A DNA stretch of 64,000 nt from Bog-756 sp963806455 (GCA_963806455.1 CAWDXZ010000001.1:868001-932000); one strand, 5' to 3'. Positions 34,655 through 44,038 are shown, counted from the first letter of the stretch. Translations and numbers: made by a program. The notes: generated by a model from the letters alone, not told the origin.

Positions 34655-35371
34655 ATGGCCGAACAGCAGGAGACCCTGATCCGGGTCCAGTCCCACGACA
34701 CCCTCCTCGACCAGTTGCACCACCGCGCCGACACGCTGCCTGAGCGGGCCGAGCTGCGAGCGGTCGAGCAGCGCCGAGCCGCGCTGGCTGCTGAGCTGGC
34801 TCAGGTCCAGGCCCAGGTGGACGACCTGGCCGGCCGGCAACGCCAGCTCGAGGAGCGGATCGCCGCCGCCGCCGAGCGTCGTCACGCCATCGAGCAGCGG
34901 ATGCGGTCGGGCGACGTGCCGTCGGCCCGGGATCTCCAGGCCATGGACCACGAGGTCCAACAACTCGGTGCCCGCCAGTCGCAGTTCGAGGAGGAGGAGA
35001 TGGCTTTGCTCGAGGAGGAGGAGCCCCTCGACGCCCTGCTGGCCGGCCACCAGGCCGCCGCCGCCGCCCTCGACGCCGACGGCGAGCGGCTCCGGGCGGC
35101 GGTCGCCGTGGCGGAACAGGAGATCGAGGCGACCATCGCCGCCGAGGAGGCCCTCCGGGCCGAGAGCGCGGCCGGCCTCCCCGGGGACCTGGCCGCACGG
35201 TACGAGGTGCTCCGCTCCCGTCTCGGAGGGGTGGGCGCTGCTCGTCTGACCGGCGACCGGTGCGACGGCTGTCACCTCACCCTGCCGTCGGTCGACGTCG
35301 AGCGCATCCGCCACCTGCCGCCGGAGGCCATCGCCACCTGCCCCCAGTGCGATCGCATCCTGGTGCACTGA
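34655..35371 (+). CDS. Coiled-coil protein with C4 zinc ribbon (DUF164/CT398 type)
   Basis: 238 residues. Residues 10-185 are a long Glu/Ala/Arg/Gln-rich antiparallel coiled coil (for example ERRHAIEQRMRSGDVPSA, then LQAMDHEVQQL). The end is a zinc ribbon, CDGCHLTLPSVDVE with CPQCDRI. The family is widespread and its molecular role is uncertain, with suggestions in RNA or cell-envelope assembly. An excellent GGGAGGAGATGC site precedes the ATG. In actinobacteria it commonly lies beside RNase H or histidine-phosphatase genes, and here a histidine phosphatase follows after 40 bases. Confidence 0.92.
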   Translation: MAEQQETLIRVQSHDTLLDQLHHRADTLPERAELRAVEQRRAALAAELAQVQAQVDDLAGRQRQLEERIAAAAERRHAIEQRMRSGDVPSARDLQAMDHEVQQLGARQSQFEEEEMALLEEEEPLDALLAGHQAAAAALDADGERLRAAVAVAEQEIEATIAAEEALRAESAAGLPGDLAARYEVLRSRLGGVGAARLTGDRCDGCHLTLPSVDVERIRHLPPEAIATCPQCDRILVH

Positions 35372-35411
35372 TGCCTCGTGGCCGCCCCCACCTCGAGCAC
35401 GTGCTGACCGG

Positions 35412-36053
35412 ATGCTGATCCTGGTCCGTCACGGCGAGTCGACGGGGAACGCCGACGGCCTGCTGCTCGGGCACATCGACGCCCCCCTCACCGAGCGTGG
35501 CCTGGCCCAGGCCCGCGCCCTCGGTCCTGCGGTCCAAGGGGTGACCCGGGTGGTCTCGAGCCCGCTGGCCCGCGCGCTCAAGACCGCGGACGCGCTCGGG
35601 ACCGGATTGCCCGTGGAGGTCGACGAGCGCTGGATCGAGGTCGACTACGGCGAGTTCGACGGCCGCCCGCTCACCGCCGTTCCCGACGAGGTGTGGACCC
35701 GATGGCGGTCGGACCCGGACTATCGGCCGCCGGGCGGCGAGACGCTGCGCCACGCCGGCAAGCGCGTCCGGGCCGCCTGCGACGAGCTGTTCTCCACCGA
35801 TGGCGACGGGGCCCGGGGACCGGGTGCGGTGGTGGTGGTGAGCCACGTGTCGCCGATCAAGCTGGCCACCTGCTGGGCCCTGGGCCTCGACGACGGCGGC
35901 GCCTGGCGGCTGTACCTGGCGACGGCGTCGATCACCAGGATCACCTGGGGGTCCGACGGGCCCGTGCTCAGCCGGTTCAACGAGACCCCGTGGTCGGCAC
36001 CGGCACGAACGGGCGGGGAGGTCAGCGGCCGCCCCGGCCGAGCAGCTCGGTGA
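35412..36053 (+). CDS. Histidine phosphatase (phosphoglycerate-mutase-like)
   Basis: 213 residues. LILVRHGESTGNADG has the RHG catalytic motif (His near residue 7), and VVVVSHVSPIKLATCW carries the second His. Glu in WIEVDYGEFDG fits the acid position. Members dephosphorylate phosphosugars, nucleotides or related small molecules; the target here is unknown. The last 32 bases overlap the 3' end of the convergent TetR gene. Operon with the zinc-ribbon gene upstream is likely. Confidence 0.9.
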   Translation: MLILVRHGESTGNADGLLLGHIDAPLTERGLAQARALGPAVQGVTRVVSSPLARALKTADALGTGLPVEVDERWIEVDYGEFDGRPLTAVPDEVWTRWRSDPDYRPPGGETLRHAGKRVRAACDELFSTDGDGARGPGAVVVVSHVSPIKLATCWALGLDDGGAWRLYLATASITRITWGSDGPVLSRFNETPWSAPARTGGEVSGRPGRAAR

Positions 36054-36666
36054 CGGCGACGACCATGGCCCGCTCGGCGACCGACGCCGGGTGCCCGGCG
36101 TCGAACCGCAGTGCGCACCAGTACGGCCAGCCGGTGGCGTGGTCGAGCAGGTCGAGCAGCACGGCGGCACCGTCCCTCGCCTCGAGCTCGGGGCCGAAGG
36201 TCACCTCGAGCTGGCGCCGGAGCAGCGACCGGTGACCGGCCAGCACCTCGCTCAGGCCCGGCGTGTCCCACGCCCTGGCATGGGCCATCCGCAGTACCGG
36301 GCCGATGGCCTCGAACAGGTTCCGGCGTTGCCGGCAGACGGCGCCGATCCGGGCCGGCAGTGGGCCGTGCGGCGGCACGAAGCCGACGAAGGCACCATGA
36401 CGCGCCGCTTGCCGCTCGGCGGCCAGCCGGATGACCACCCCCAGGCGCCCGAAGTGGTGGAAGACCAGGCGGGCCGACACACCGGCCCGGACCGCCACCT
36501 GCCTGGTGGTGGGCCGGGGGTTGCCCGCCTCGATGAGGTCGATGGCCGCATCCACGATGCCCTTCCGGGTGCGCAGGCCGCGGGCCCGCCGGCGATCCGA
36601 GGGAGGGACGGGCAGGCGGCCGTCATCGCCGACGCCCGCGCCGGGTTCAGCTGTATCGCCTGCCAT
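36022..36666 (-). CDS. TetR-family transcription regulator
   Basis: 214 residues. The N-terminal HTH is TRKGIVDAAIDLIEAG, then TTRQVAVRAGVSARLVFHHFGRLGVVI (about residues 32-80). The C-terminal ligand domain is Ala/Leu/Arg-rich and all-helical. TetR proteins repress neighbouring genes until a small ligand binds. The amidohydrolase and alcohol dehydrogenase operon on the same strand lies just upstream and is the obvious target, but no operator could be identified by eye. Confidence 0.88.
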   Translation of the reverse strand: MAGDTAEPGAGVGDDGRLPVPPSDRRRARGLRTRKGIVDAAIDLIEAGNPRPTTRQVAVRAGVSARLVFHHFGRLGVVIRLAAERQAARHGAFVGFVPPHGPLPARIGAVCRQRRNLFEAIGPVLRMAHARAWDTPGLSEVLAGHRSLLRRQLEVTFGPELEARDGAAVLLDLLDHATGWPYWCALRFDAGHPASVAERAMVVAVTELLGRGGR

Positions 36667-36751
36667 TGCCCCATCTCCCTGCCCCTGCGCCCACCACGCT
36701 AGGTCGGGGCGGCCCGGAAAAATCGTCAGGGCCGGACCGACAGGGCGGTGC

Positions 36752-38020
36752 TCAGCCCGATCGTCGAGGGGAGGGTGCGGGCCGGTCGGGCAGCTCGTCC
36801 TTCAACAGGCGGCCGCCCTTCATGATCGCGAGCAGATTGGCACCGTCCCTCAGGACCGAGATGTCGGCCACGGGGTCCCCGTCGACGACCAGGAGGTCGG
36901 CCAGCTTCCCTGCGGCGACGGTTCCGAGCTCATGGCCGCGACCCATCAGCTCGGCGCCGTGCTTCGTGGCCCACCGGATCACGTCCACGCTGGGGATGCC
37001 GATCTCATCGACGTAGTAGGCCAACTCGTCGGCATAGTGGCCGTGGGGGAAGAAGATGGCACCGTAGTCGTCGCCCAGCACCAGCCGGAGGCCCGCCGCG
37101 TTGGCCTTGGGGAGGATGTCGGCCATGGCTTCGATGTCGGCTCGCATGCCGTCGGTGAATCCCAGGGCCGAGCCCCCCATCGACTGGAGGAGGCGGGCCG
37201 GGAACATCATCGAGGGCACCAGGGGCGTCCCCGACTCGACCATCCGCCCGATGCATTCGTCGTCCAGGCCGTCGCCGTGGTCGACCACGTCGATATGGAG
37301 GTCGAGGGCCATCATCAGGGCGTCGCGGTTGGCGATGTGTCCCCGCACCTTCGCACCCCGGAGATGCGCCGCCTCGATGCCGGCTGCCATCTCCTCCCGG
37401 CTCATCTCGGTCTGTTCCTTGGGCCCGATCGTCCCGTGGCCGCCGGTCACGAACATCTTGATCATCTCCGCGCCCTCTTTGATCTCGGCCCGTACCGCCC
37501 GGCGGAACTCCTCGGGGCCGTCGCACGGGCGGATGGCGCCGAGGGCGCGTACGTCCCAGTGCGGGGGATAGCTCCGGTCACCGGCGTGGCCGGTGGTGCT
37601 GACGTCACGGCTGCAGGGGACCAGCCGGGGCCCGGTGATCAGTCCCTTCTCGATGGCGACCTTCATGGACGCATCGATGGCGAACGGGGCCCCGGCCGAC
37701 ACGGCGCTGGTGAAGCCGCTCTCGATCAGCAGGGCCAGGCTGTTGACCGCCCGGACCGCCTGCAGGGCCATGGGCTCCTCGAGCCCGAAGGGCGCCGGCA
37801 CGCTGCCGAGCTCGTGGTAGGTGGCGTGGAAGTGGCAATTCACCATGCCGGGCATGACGGTCCGGCCCCCCAGGTCGACCACCCGGTCATCAGGCCGGGC
37901 CACGACCGGGCCTTCGGTCACCGCCGCGACCCGGTCGCCTTCCACCACCACATGGCCATCGTCCAGGGTGGCCCCGTCCCCGTCGACCACCCGGGCGTGG
38001 GTGAGGAGCAGCCGGGTCAT
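36752..38020 (-). CDS. Amidohydrolase family protein
   Basis: 422 residues. Metal-binding parts: VNCHFHATYHEL (HxH on strand 1, near residues 63-65), IKMFVTGGHGTIGPK with a Lys on strand 4, VRGHIANRD and DVVDHGDGLDDE for the next His residues, and GDDYGAIFF for the final Asp. The VVDGDGATLDDGHVVVEGDRVAAV and ADLLVVDGDP flanking segments are the small beta-domain of imidazolonepropionase/dihydroorotase-like enzymes. It hydrolyses an amide or cyclic imide-type bond; the substrate is unknown. ATG 38020. Same strand as the alcohol dehydrogenase upstream, 37 bases apart. Confidence 0.9.
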   Translation of the reverse strand: MTRLLLTHARVVDGDGATLDDGHVVVEGDRVAAVTEGPVVARPDDRVVDLGGRTVMPGMVNCHFHATYHELGSVPAPFGLEEPMALQAVRAVNSLALLIESGFTSAVSAGAPFAIDASMKVAIEKGLITGPRLVPCSRDVSTTGHAGDRSYPPHWDVRALGAIRPCDGPEEFRRAVRAEIKEGAEMIKMFVTGGHGTIGPKEQTEMSREEMAAGIEAAHLRGAKVRGHIANRDALMMALDLHIDVVDHGDGLDDECIGRMVESGTPLVPSMMFPARLLQSMGGSALGFTDGMRADIEAMADILPKANAAGLRLVLGDDYGAIFFPHGHYADELAYYVDEIGIPSVDVIRWATKHGAELMGRGHELGTVAAGKLADLLVVDGDPVADISVLRDGANLLAIMKGGRLLKDELPDRPAPSPRRSG

Positions 38021-38057
38021 CGGGCCATCCCGGTGCCGGTGGCGGTCGCCGCCGGCC

Positions 38058-38990
38058 TCACGGGTGGACGACCACCTTGATGGCGTCGGTGGCCCGGTCC
38101 CCGGCCACCCGGAAGGCCTCGCCTGCTTCGTCCAGGGAGAAGTGGTGGGTGACGACGACCTCGGCCAGATCGGGCGAGGAGGCCAGGAGCTCCATCGCCG
38201 TGAGGAACTCGGGGACGCCGCCGTGATGGCCGTAGGTGAAGGCGGGCTGGATGGTGACCTCCTTGAGCTGGAAACCCGATCCGATGGTGACCGCGTCCCA
38301 GAAGGTGCCGATGACCCCGATCGTGCCGCCCGGGCGCACCCGCTGCAAGGCGGCGTCGAGTGAGCTCTGGGTGCCGGCCGCGTCGAGCACGATGTCGTAG
38401 CCCGTCCGGGCCGGGGGACCCGCTCCGAGGCGCTCCCCGGCCTCGATCCGGCGGCGTTGGCGTGCCATCAGGTCGACATCGGCCCCCAGGCTGGTGGCGG
38501 CGGCGACCGCGCAGAGGCCGATCGGGCCGCCCCCCACGATCAGCACGCTCATCTCCGGCCCCGTGTCGGCCCGGTTGGCGCCGTGCAGAGCGACGGCCAA
38601 GGGCTCGACCAGGCAGGCCTGGTCGAGGGGAAGGGCGGACGGGAGGGCCCGGGCACAGGTCGGATCGACCCACACCTCGTCGGCCAGGCCGCCGTCGAGG
38701 CTCACCCCGTACATGGCGCCGAGCGCTGCGGCGCACTGCTGGACCTGGCCGGCCCGGCACCGATCGCACGCCCCACAGGCCACGGCCGGGAGCACGGCCA
38801 CCGGGGTGCCGTCGTCCAGCCGTCCGGAGAACTCATGGCCGAGGATGACCTCGGACGGCCCGGCCGAGGCCAGGTGGAGGTCGGAGGCGCAGATCCCCGA
38901 GCTGGCCACCGACACCCGCACGCCCGACCGGCCGGCGCCGTCGGTGCGGACCACCCGGACCCCGTCTGCGGTGCTCTTGACCCCGCGCAC
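38058..38990 (-). CDS. Zinc-containing alcohol dehydrogenase-like protein
   Basis: 310 residues, medium-chain dehydrogenase fold. ASSGICASDLHL carries the catalytic-zinc Cys, ILGHEFSGRL the His-Glu pair, and ACGACDRCRAGQVQQC the four structural-zinc Cys residues. The nucleotide domain has VLIVGGGPIGLCAVAAA. It is similar in layout to threonine- or sorbitol-type dehydrogenases; the substrate is not certain. GTG start, 3 bases after the ABM stop. It forms an apparent operon with the ABM protein before it and the amidohydrolase after it. Confidence 0.9.
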   Translation of the reverse strand: MRGVKSTADGVRVVRTDGAGRSGVRVSVASSGICASDLHLASAGPSEVILGHEFSGRLDDGTPVAVLPAVACGACDRCRAGQVQQCAAALGAMYGVSLDGGLADEVWVDPTCARALPSALPLDQACLVEPLAVALHGANRADTGPEMSVLIVGGGPIGLCAVAAATSLGADVDLMARQRRRIEAGERLGAGPPARTGYDIVLDAAGTQSSLDAALQRVRPGGTIGVIGTFWDAVTIGSGFQLKEVTIQPAFTYGHHGGVPEFLTAMELLASSPDLAEVVVTHHFSLDEAGEAFRVAGDRATDAIKVVVHP

Positions 38991-38993
38991 CGC

Positions 38994-39299
38994 CTAGCTC
39001 TCCAGGGCGGATCGCCGGTCGCTGACTGCCAGCCCGTGGGCGTCGGCACCGGTGATCCGCGAGACGTGGTCGGCCATGAAGGCTTCCTCGTAGGGCTGGG
39101 CCTGGTGGGCACGGAACGCCTCCTCGGACACCCAGCCCTCGAGGAAGCGGAACCGGCAGGGCCGGTCCAGATCCTCGGCCCACCAGTAGTCGACGCAACC
39201 CTCGTCCCGCCGGCTCCGCTCGCTCACGGCCCGCAGGGCGGCCACCGTTTGCTCGCGTTCGGCGGGCTCGAAGTCCAGGTAACCGGTCAAGGCGTGCAT
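38994..39299 (-). CDS. Antibiotic biosynthesis monooxygenase (ABM) domain protein
   Basis: 101 residues of the ferredoxin-like ABM fold: LTGYLDFEPAEREQTVAALR, then EGCVDYWWAEDLDRPCRFRFLEGWVSEEAFRAHQAQPYEEAF. Such small proteins form dimeric barrels and act as monooxygenases or as heme/quinone-binding partners; the reaction is not assignable. The ATG at 39299 has a GGAGGAAGGGG site. A GGTGGC repeat lies about 10 bases upstream. First gene of the apparent ABM, dehydrogenase, amidohydrolase run. Confidence 0.85.
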   Translation of the reverse strand: MHALTGYLDFEPAEREQTVAALRAVSERSRRDEGCVDYWWAEDLDRPCRFRFLEGWVSEEAFRAHQAQPYEEAFMADHVSRITGADAHGLAVSDRRSALES

Positions 39300-39314
39300 G
39301 CATCCCCTTCCTCC

Positions 39315-39342
39315 GGCGGTGGCGGTGGCGGTGGCGGTGGCG
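39315..39342. repeat. GGCGGT hexamer repeat
   Basis: Four copies of GGCGGT plus GGCG, located 16-43 bases upstream of the ABM start codon on the minus strand. Slippage-prone; it may alter the promoter or leader spacing. Confidence 0.85.
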
Positions 39343-39397
39343 CAATCTACACCGTGCCCGGCCACCCACCCGGCTCTCACCGTCCGGCGGAACCGGC

Positions 39398-41275
39398 TCA
39401 GCCCGGCAGACGGTTCCAGTGATCGACGCCGCCGACCGACGCCGGCGGTCTCCCCATCAGCCAGGTCAGGAACGGCACGGAGACGGCCGGTTCGGAGGCC
39501 GGGACGGGCACGGCCACCAGGCTCGAGACGTGCCACGAGCCCCACTGCGCCAGAAGGGCCGACCGGAGCGCGGTGGTCTCGGCCGGGGGCCGCCCGTGGT
39601 ACAGGGCGAGGAACACCCGGGCGGTCAGCGTGTCGGCCCCGTAGCCCACCACCGGCGAGAAGGCGATCCGGCGGCCCGGCCCGTGCGGGACGAGGAAGTA
39701 ACCGCCGGGCGTCCGGAAGTGGAGCCCGGCCATGACCTGCCACAGCTGGCCCACCGGCACCGCGCTCGACGGATAGGGGAAGAGCACACTCACCCGGCCC
39801 GGCGCCGTCCCGGTTTGGGCGGCCGAAGTGAAGTAGTCCGGCGTCTCCACTCCGGTCACCCCGGTGACCGGGCCGGCCGGGATCAGCGGTACGAGGCAGA
39901 CCACGGCCACGAGCACGGGGACCAACGAGGCCCTCACTCCGGCCGGCCCCCACTGGCCGGAGGTCTGTTCGCGCCGGGCCCGGGCGCCGTCGTGGAGGCG
40001 GTCGAGGATGATGGCCAGGACCAGGCCGGCGAAGAGGGCGACGTACAGCGAGTAGCGCACCGGGATGGTGTTGGCCAACAGCGGCAGCTTGGTGAACACC
40101 CGCTCCGGCAGGGGGAGGCCGGTGAGGTAGGCGGTGGGAGGCCGGTGGACCACCAGGCCTCCCCCCAGCGAGAGGACGAAGGCGACCGCGCCCCCGACGA
40201 CGGCGACCCGGAGGACGGGACTGCGTCGCCAGAGGAGGACCGTCCCCACGGCCAGGGTGGCGAGAAGGGTGATGCCCAGGTAGGTGCCGTTCTCCGAGGG
40301 GTTGTTGGCGAAGCCGTTGGCCACCCGGACCAGACTGGAGGGGGCCAGCCAGGTGTAGACGTCCGGAACGAGCGGTCCGAGCAGGTCGGCCCGGTAGGCC
40401 TCGGGCACCAGCTGGATCGGGCCGTTGATGTGGGCCGGGCCCCGGAGGGCGAACCACGCCGGATAGGCCAGCAGGACGGCCGCCACTCCGAGTGTCCACC
40501 CGCCGCCGACCGCAGCCTGGCGGAGGCGGGGGCGGACGGAGCGCCGACCCATCAGGGCGGCCGCCACCACGCAGCTGGCCCCGATCACGACGGTGGACAC
40601 CAGGATCTCGCTGGAGACGAAGAACTGGGCCGTCAGCAGGAGCCCGAGCGCGATGCCCCAGCCGCGGCTGGACCGTGCCGGCCCCATGATCACCTGGTGG
40701 GCGGCCAAGAGGATGAGCGGCGGAAGGACGACGAAGGTGAGGTTGAGGTGACCGCCGTTGCTCTGGGCTATCTCGTAGGGCGAGAACCCGTAGACCAGGC
40801 CGGCCGCGAAGGCGGCCGGTGGCCAGTGGGTCCAACGCCGAGCGAAGAAGTAGGCCGCCGCCGCCGACCCGGCCAAGGAGAGCGTGGTCAGGACGTTGAA
40901 GGTGGCGATCGGCCCGTCGAGCACGGTGACCGGCGTCCCGAGGAGACCCAGCAACGGGACGCTGGTGTTGTCCAACAGGTTGACCCCGAAGGGATAGTTG
41001 CCGTAGTCGGTGTAGAGGGGGTTGTGGCCGTGCGCCACGGCGAACGGGAGCCACCGGAGGAACCACGTGGTGGTGTACTGATCCGCTCCCGCCTGCATGT
41101 GGGAGGCCGCCCCGGCGGACCAGGCGTCCCAGTTCAGGGCCACCGCCGCGGCCAGATAGAACGCCAGGATGGCCACGAGCGGGACGACGCCTCCGGGGGT
41201 GGGGCGTCGTGCCGGATCATGGGGTACGGAGCCGACCGTCTCGTCGACACCGTCGTCCCTCGGTACTGGCGGCAT
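39398..41275 (-). CDS. Large multi-helix membrane protein (GT-C-like)
   Basis: 625 residues with roughly 11-12 hydrophobic helices in the first 450 residues and a soluble C-terminal part (about 455-625). Helix one (LVAILAFYLAAAVALNWDAW) is followed by a loop TDYGNYPFGVNLLDNTSVP; Asp/Glu residues after the first helix are the usual catalytic position in GT-C lipid-phosphosugar transferases. The C-terminal region (YFTSAAQTG, then VSVLFPYPSSAVPVGQLWQV) is extracytoplasmic and resembles that of YfhO-type proteins. It probably transfers sugars or acts on the cell envelope; the family assignment is tentative. Confidence 0.75.
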   Translation of the reverse strand: MPPVPRDDGVDETVGSVPHDPARRPTPGGVVPLVAILAFYLAAAVALNWDAWSAGAASHMQAGADQYTTTWFLRWLPFAVAHGHNPLYTDYGNYPFGVNLLDNTSVPLLGLLGTPVTVLDGPIATFNVLTTLSLAGSAAAAYFFARRWTHWPPAAFAAGLVYGFSPYEIAQSNGGHLNLTFVVLPPLILLAAHQVIMGPARSSRGWGIALGLLLTAQFFVSSEILVSTVVIGASCVVAAALMGRRSVRPRLRQAAVGGGWTLGVAAVLLAYPAWFALRGPAHINGPIQLVPEAYRADLLGPLVPDVYTWLAPSSLVRVANGFANNPSENGTYLGITLLATLAVGTVLLWRRSPVLRVAVVGGAVAFVLSLGGGLVVHRPPTAYLTGLPLPERVFTKLPLLANTIPVRYSLYVALFAGLVLAIILDRLHDGARARREQTSGQWGPAGVRASLVPVLVAVVCLVPLIPAGPVTGVTGVETPDYFTSAAQTGTAPGRVSVLFPYPSSAVPVGQLWQVMAGLHFRTPGGYFLVPHGPGRRIAFSPVVGYGADTLTARVFLALYHGRPPAETTALRSALLAQWGSWHVSSLVAVPVPASEPAVSVPFLTWLMGRPPASVGGVDHWNRLPG

Positions 41276-41516
41276 GGACCGAACACGCTACCGGAGCCGC
41301 GGTGTCCGGATGCGGGTTTCGCGGCCGGCACGCCACGTGCTTCCAGTGCGCCCTCGGGGTGGTGCCCGGCGCATGGTCGACACCGGCGACACCACGGTCG
41401 GCCCCCGCGTGATCACCGGCACGGTCGCCGGCGGCCGGTTCGGCCTGGCCGTCGTCCCCGAGGTTCAGCTCCCTGGCGCCGACGGGGCCGCGGCGCCCGA
41501 GCCGGAGGGTGCCAGT

Positions 41517-41771
41517 TCAGTGCTTGGCCGCGGCCAACCGGCGTAGTGGGGGGACCGTGGCCGGCGGTTGGCGGCGCGGCGGCAGATCGGCCAGCAGCTG
41601 GGTGGTCGCGGCCGCCACCTTCTGCACCGCCACGTCGAAGGCGGGTTCCGTGGTGGGGGAGACGGACTGGACGCCGCTGACCTTGCGGACGTACTGCCTG
41701 GCGGCCGCCTCGATCTCCTCTGCCGTGGCGCCGGGCTCGAGGCCTCGGAGCGTCGTGATGTTCCTGCACAT
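41517..41771 (-). CDS. DUF2277 family protein
   Basis: 84 residues starting MCRNITTLRGLEPGATAEEIEAAARQYVRKVSG, the characteristic opening of DUF2277, a small helical family of unknown function in many bacteria. A Pro/Arg-rich tail follows. Located alone between a large membrane protein and an SDR gene, about 37 bases before the SDR stop. Confidence 0.9.
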   Translation of the reverse strand: MCRNITTLRGLEPGATAEEIEAAARQYVRKVSGVQSVSPTTEPAFDVAVQKVAAATTQLLADLPPRRQPPATVPPLRRLAAAKH

Positions 41772-41808
41772 GCGGCCACCCTACGCGGAGCTGGGGCCGA
41801 CCCGGCCC

Positions 41809-42666
41809 TCACAACGACGGCGGCCGGTTGACGAAGCGCCCGGCCGCCGGCGAGTAGAACCAGCCCCCGCCGGCCCGGGTCCCGCCGTCAACCGGCACGG
41901 TGTGGCCCGTGACGTACCCGGCGAGGTCGGAGGCCAGGAACAGGGCCACCCGGGCCTGGTCCTCGGGCCAGCCGAGACGGCCGACCGGTGCCCACGACCT
42001 CCACATGGCTTCCTGCCCTTTGGCGGCGCTGATGTAGTCGACCTGGGAGGACTGGGTGAGGTCGGGGGCGATGGCGTTGACCCGGACCCCCTTGCGGCCC
42101 ATGGCCACGGCCAGGCTCGTCGTGAAGTGGGCAACCGCCGCCTTCATGGCGGCGTAGACGGGATCCCCGGGGAAGCCGCGGAGCCCTTCCACCGAGTGCA
42201 CGTTCACGATCGAACCCCGGCCCTGGTCGATCATGCTGCCGATGAAGACCCGGGTCACGGCGAAGACGTGGAAGAGGTTGATGCGGTACATGGCCTCCCA
42301 TGACTCCGGGGTCGACTCCTCGAAGCGGACGAGCGGCCGGTAGTCGCCCACGTTGTTGACCAGCACGTCGATGTGGCCGTGCTCGTCGAGGATCGCGTTG
42401 GCCAGGCGTTCGACGTCATCCGGACGGGTGACGTCCACGACGTGTGATCGCGCCCGGCCGCCGCCGTCGGTGATCTCCCGGCTGGTGCGAGCCGAGCGTC
42501 GGGGGTCGACCTCGGCCATCTCGACCAGGGCGCCATGGGCGGCGAACAACGATGCGATGGCCCTCCCGATCCCTGCCCCCGCTCCGGTGACGACGGCCAC
42601 CCTGCCGGCGAGCAGGTGGTCCCAATCATCGATGGGCGTGACGTCGGATGGTCGGGGTCCGCTCAT
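41809..42666 (-). CDS. Short-chain dehydrogenase/reductase
   Basis: 285 residues. The nucleotide motif GAGAGIGRA (about residues 29-37) is TGxxxGIG-like, VNNVGDYRPL gives the NNxG segment, VHSVEGLRG the Ser, and PVYAAMKAAV the catalytic Tyr-x3-Lys. Substrate unknown; the closest-looking group is 3-oxoacyl-reductase-like SDRs. The ATG at 42666 has a GAGGAGACC site. It stands alone. Confidence 0.92.
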   Translation of the reverse strand: MSGPRPSDVTPIDDWDHLLAGRVAVVTGAGAGIGRAIASLFAAHGALVEMAEVDPRRSARTSREITDGGGRARSHVVDVTRPDDVERLANAILDEHGHIDVLVNNVGDYRPLVRFEESTPESWEAMYRINLFHVFAVTRVFIGSMIDQGRGSIVNVHSVEGLRGFPGDPVYAAMKAAVAHFTTSLAVAMGRKGVRVNAIAPDLTQSSQVDYISAAKGQEAMWRSWAPVGRLGWPEDQARVALFLASDLAGYVTGHTVPVDGGTRAGGGWFYSPAAGRFVNRPPSL

Positions 42667-42993
42667 GGTCTCCTCTGCGGGCGCGGGCGTGCCGGGGATG
42701 CGTACTGCGCTGCCGGGGATGCTATGAGCGCCGGTCCTCCGAGACACCGGCAGAACTCTGGCGGGCTCGGCCCCGGCTCCGCCTGTCGGCCGCGGAGGCC
42801 AGGACCGGCCCACCGAGCCCGCCGGAGGGACAGCCCCCGGGGACGGCCCGAATGGGCCGAGGCTGGGCCGGCGGGTTCCCTTTCTACGGGGCCACGGCCG
42901 GAGATGGATGAGGGTGGCCCGGATCGCGGTCCAGGGCACCGCCGTAAGCCGGGGGTCGCCCTCATCACCCCGGCCGTCTTTTGGCCCGCCCGG
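42667..42993. other. Gene-free interval
   Basis: 327 bases between the SDR start and the G1-peptidase stop, both genes on the minus strand. The peptidase is read first on that strand, so its terminator and the SDR promoter should lie here. GC-rich; GGCCCGC and GCGGGCC at about 42990-43010 form a short stem around the peptidase stop. No gene seen. Confidence 0.4.
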
Positions 42994-43830
42994 TCAGCGG
43001 GCCGCGTCCCAGGTATCGAGGAACACGTTGCCCGAGAGATTGAGTCCCCCGACCGTGGCCAGCATCCTGGTACCCGCCCGGTTCACCATGTCGATGCCGA
43101 AGTTGGCGAATAGCGAGATCGGACGGGGTCCACCCGTGGTGGTGGCGGCCCGGTCGTCGGCCAGAGACATGGTGCCCCAGTCAGCCAGTCTGGCGAACGT
43201 CGAGCGGGTGACCGTAGGCCGTTCGACGATCCATTCCGCTGACGAGCGCGCGCAGGTGAGCCCACGGCCGCAGGTCGCCACATTCGTGTGCACGACATGA
43301 TCGGTGAGATCCTCGACGGTGAGGATGTACTGCCCGCGGTCGTAGTGGACCGAGTCCCTGATCCTGTCACCGGCGGAGACCAGCATGGTGGGCTGGATGG
43401 CATTGGTCGGGTACATCTCCCACCAGGCGAAGTACACCGGGGTGGACCCCTGGCACAAGACGCCCGTGCCGTCCTGCTCGACGGTCCCATCGTTCCAACC
43501 ATCGAGTCCGACCCAGAACACGGAGACGGCTCCGGCGACACGGCAACTCACCGCCGGCTGAACGTAGGTGGTGCTGACCGACTTGAACGTCGAGGATGAC
43601 GTCACGGCGTAACCGGACCAGTTGGTCGAGTACCGGGGGGTGGAGGAGCTCGGGGCCGTCGGGGCCTGGGATGGACCCGGTGGGGAAGCCGGTTGATCCG
43701 GATCCAACGTGACTCTCGGCACCCGTGCCGATGGGGCGGCTCCGACGGCCGACACCGAACCGAGCAGACCGGACGACATCGCGATCACCGCGGTCGTCAT
43801 GGCGGCGAGGGTCAGCACTCTTCGTTCCAT
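42994..43830 (-). CDS. Secreted G1-family (eqolisin-like) peptidase
   Basis: 278 residues. Signal peptide at residues 1-32 (LTLAAMTTAVIAMSSGLLGSVSAVGAA), a Pro/Ser linker to about 65, then the G1 beta-sandwich starting at YSTNWSGYAVTSSSTF. VFWVGLDGWNDGTVEQDGTG carries the candidate catalytic Gln, and SSAEWIVERP the candidate catalytic Glu. Two Cys pairs may form disulfides. G1 peptidases are acid glutamic peptidases, better known in fungi; bacterial members are sporadic. ATG 43830. It stands alone. Confidence 0.8.
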   Translation of the reverse strand: MERRVLTLAAMTTAVIAMSSGLLGSVSAVGAAPSARVPRVTLDPDQPASPPGPSQAPTAPSSSTPRYSTNWSGYAVTSSSTFKSVSTTYVQPAVSCRVAGAVSVFWVGLDGWNDGTVEQDGTGVLCQGSTPVYFAWWEMYPTNAIQPTMLVSAGDRIRDSVHYDRGQYILTVEDLTDHVVHTNVATCGRGLTCARSSAEWIVERPTVTRSTFARLADWGTMSLADDRAATTTGGPRPISLFANFGIDMVNRAGTRMLATVGGLNLSGNVFLDTWDAAR

Positions 43831-44038
43831 GTGGCCTCCAATACTGCGGGTCCGTGACCCAAAGGTGATACAGCGCGGGCGACGGACGATGCGGGACGGG
43901 CTGGGACACAGAATGGCACCGGATCGGGAGGGCTGCCCAGACTGACGCCTCGGGCGGCCTCGACCCGGCGGGGGACCGGGTGCTCTACCGGGCCGTCGAC
44001 GCTGGAGCTGGGTGTCTCGGCGGGTGACGTCCGGGAGC

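Noticed and set aside
39419..41680. A 753-codon plus-strand frame antisense to the membrane protein
   Set aside because: High-GC antisense frame with His/Gly/Glu-rich shadow composition; the minus-strand gene has clear helices.
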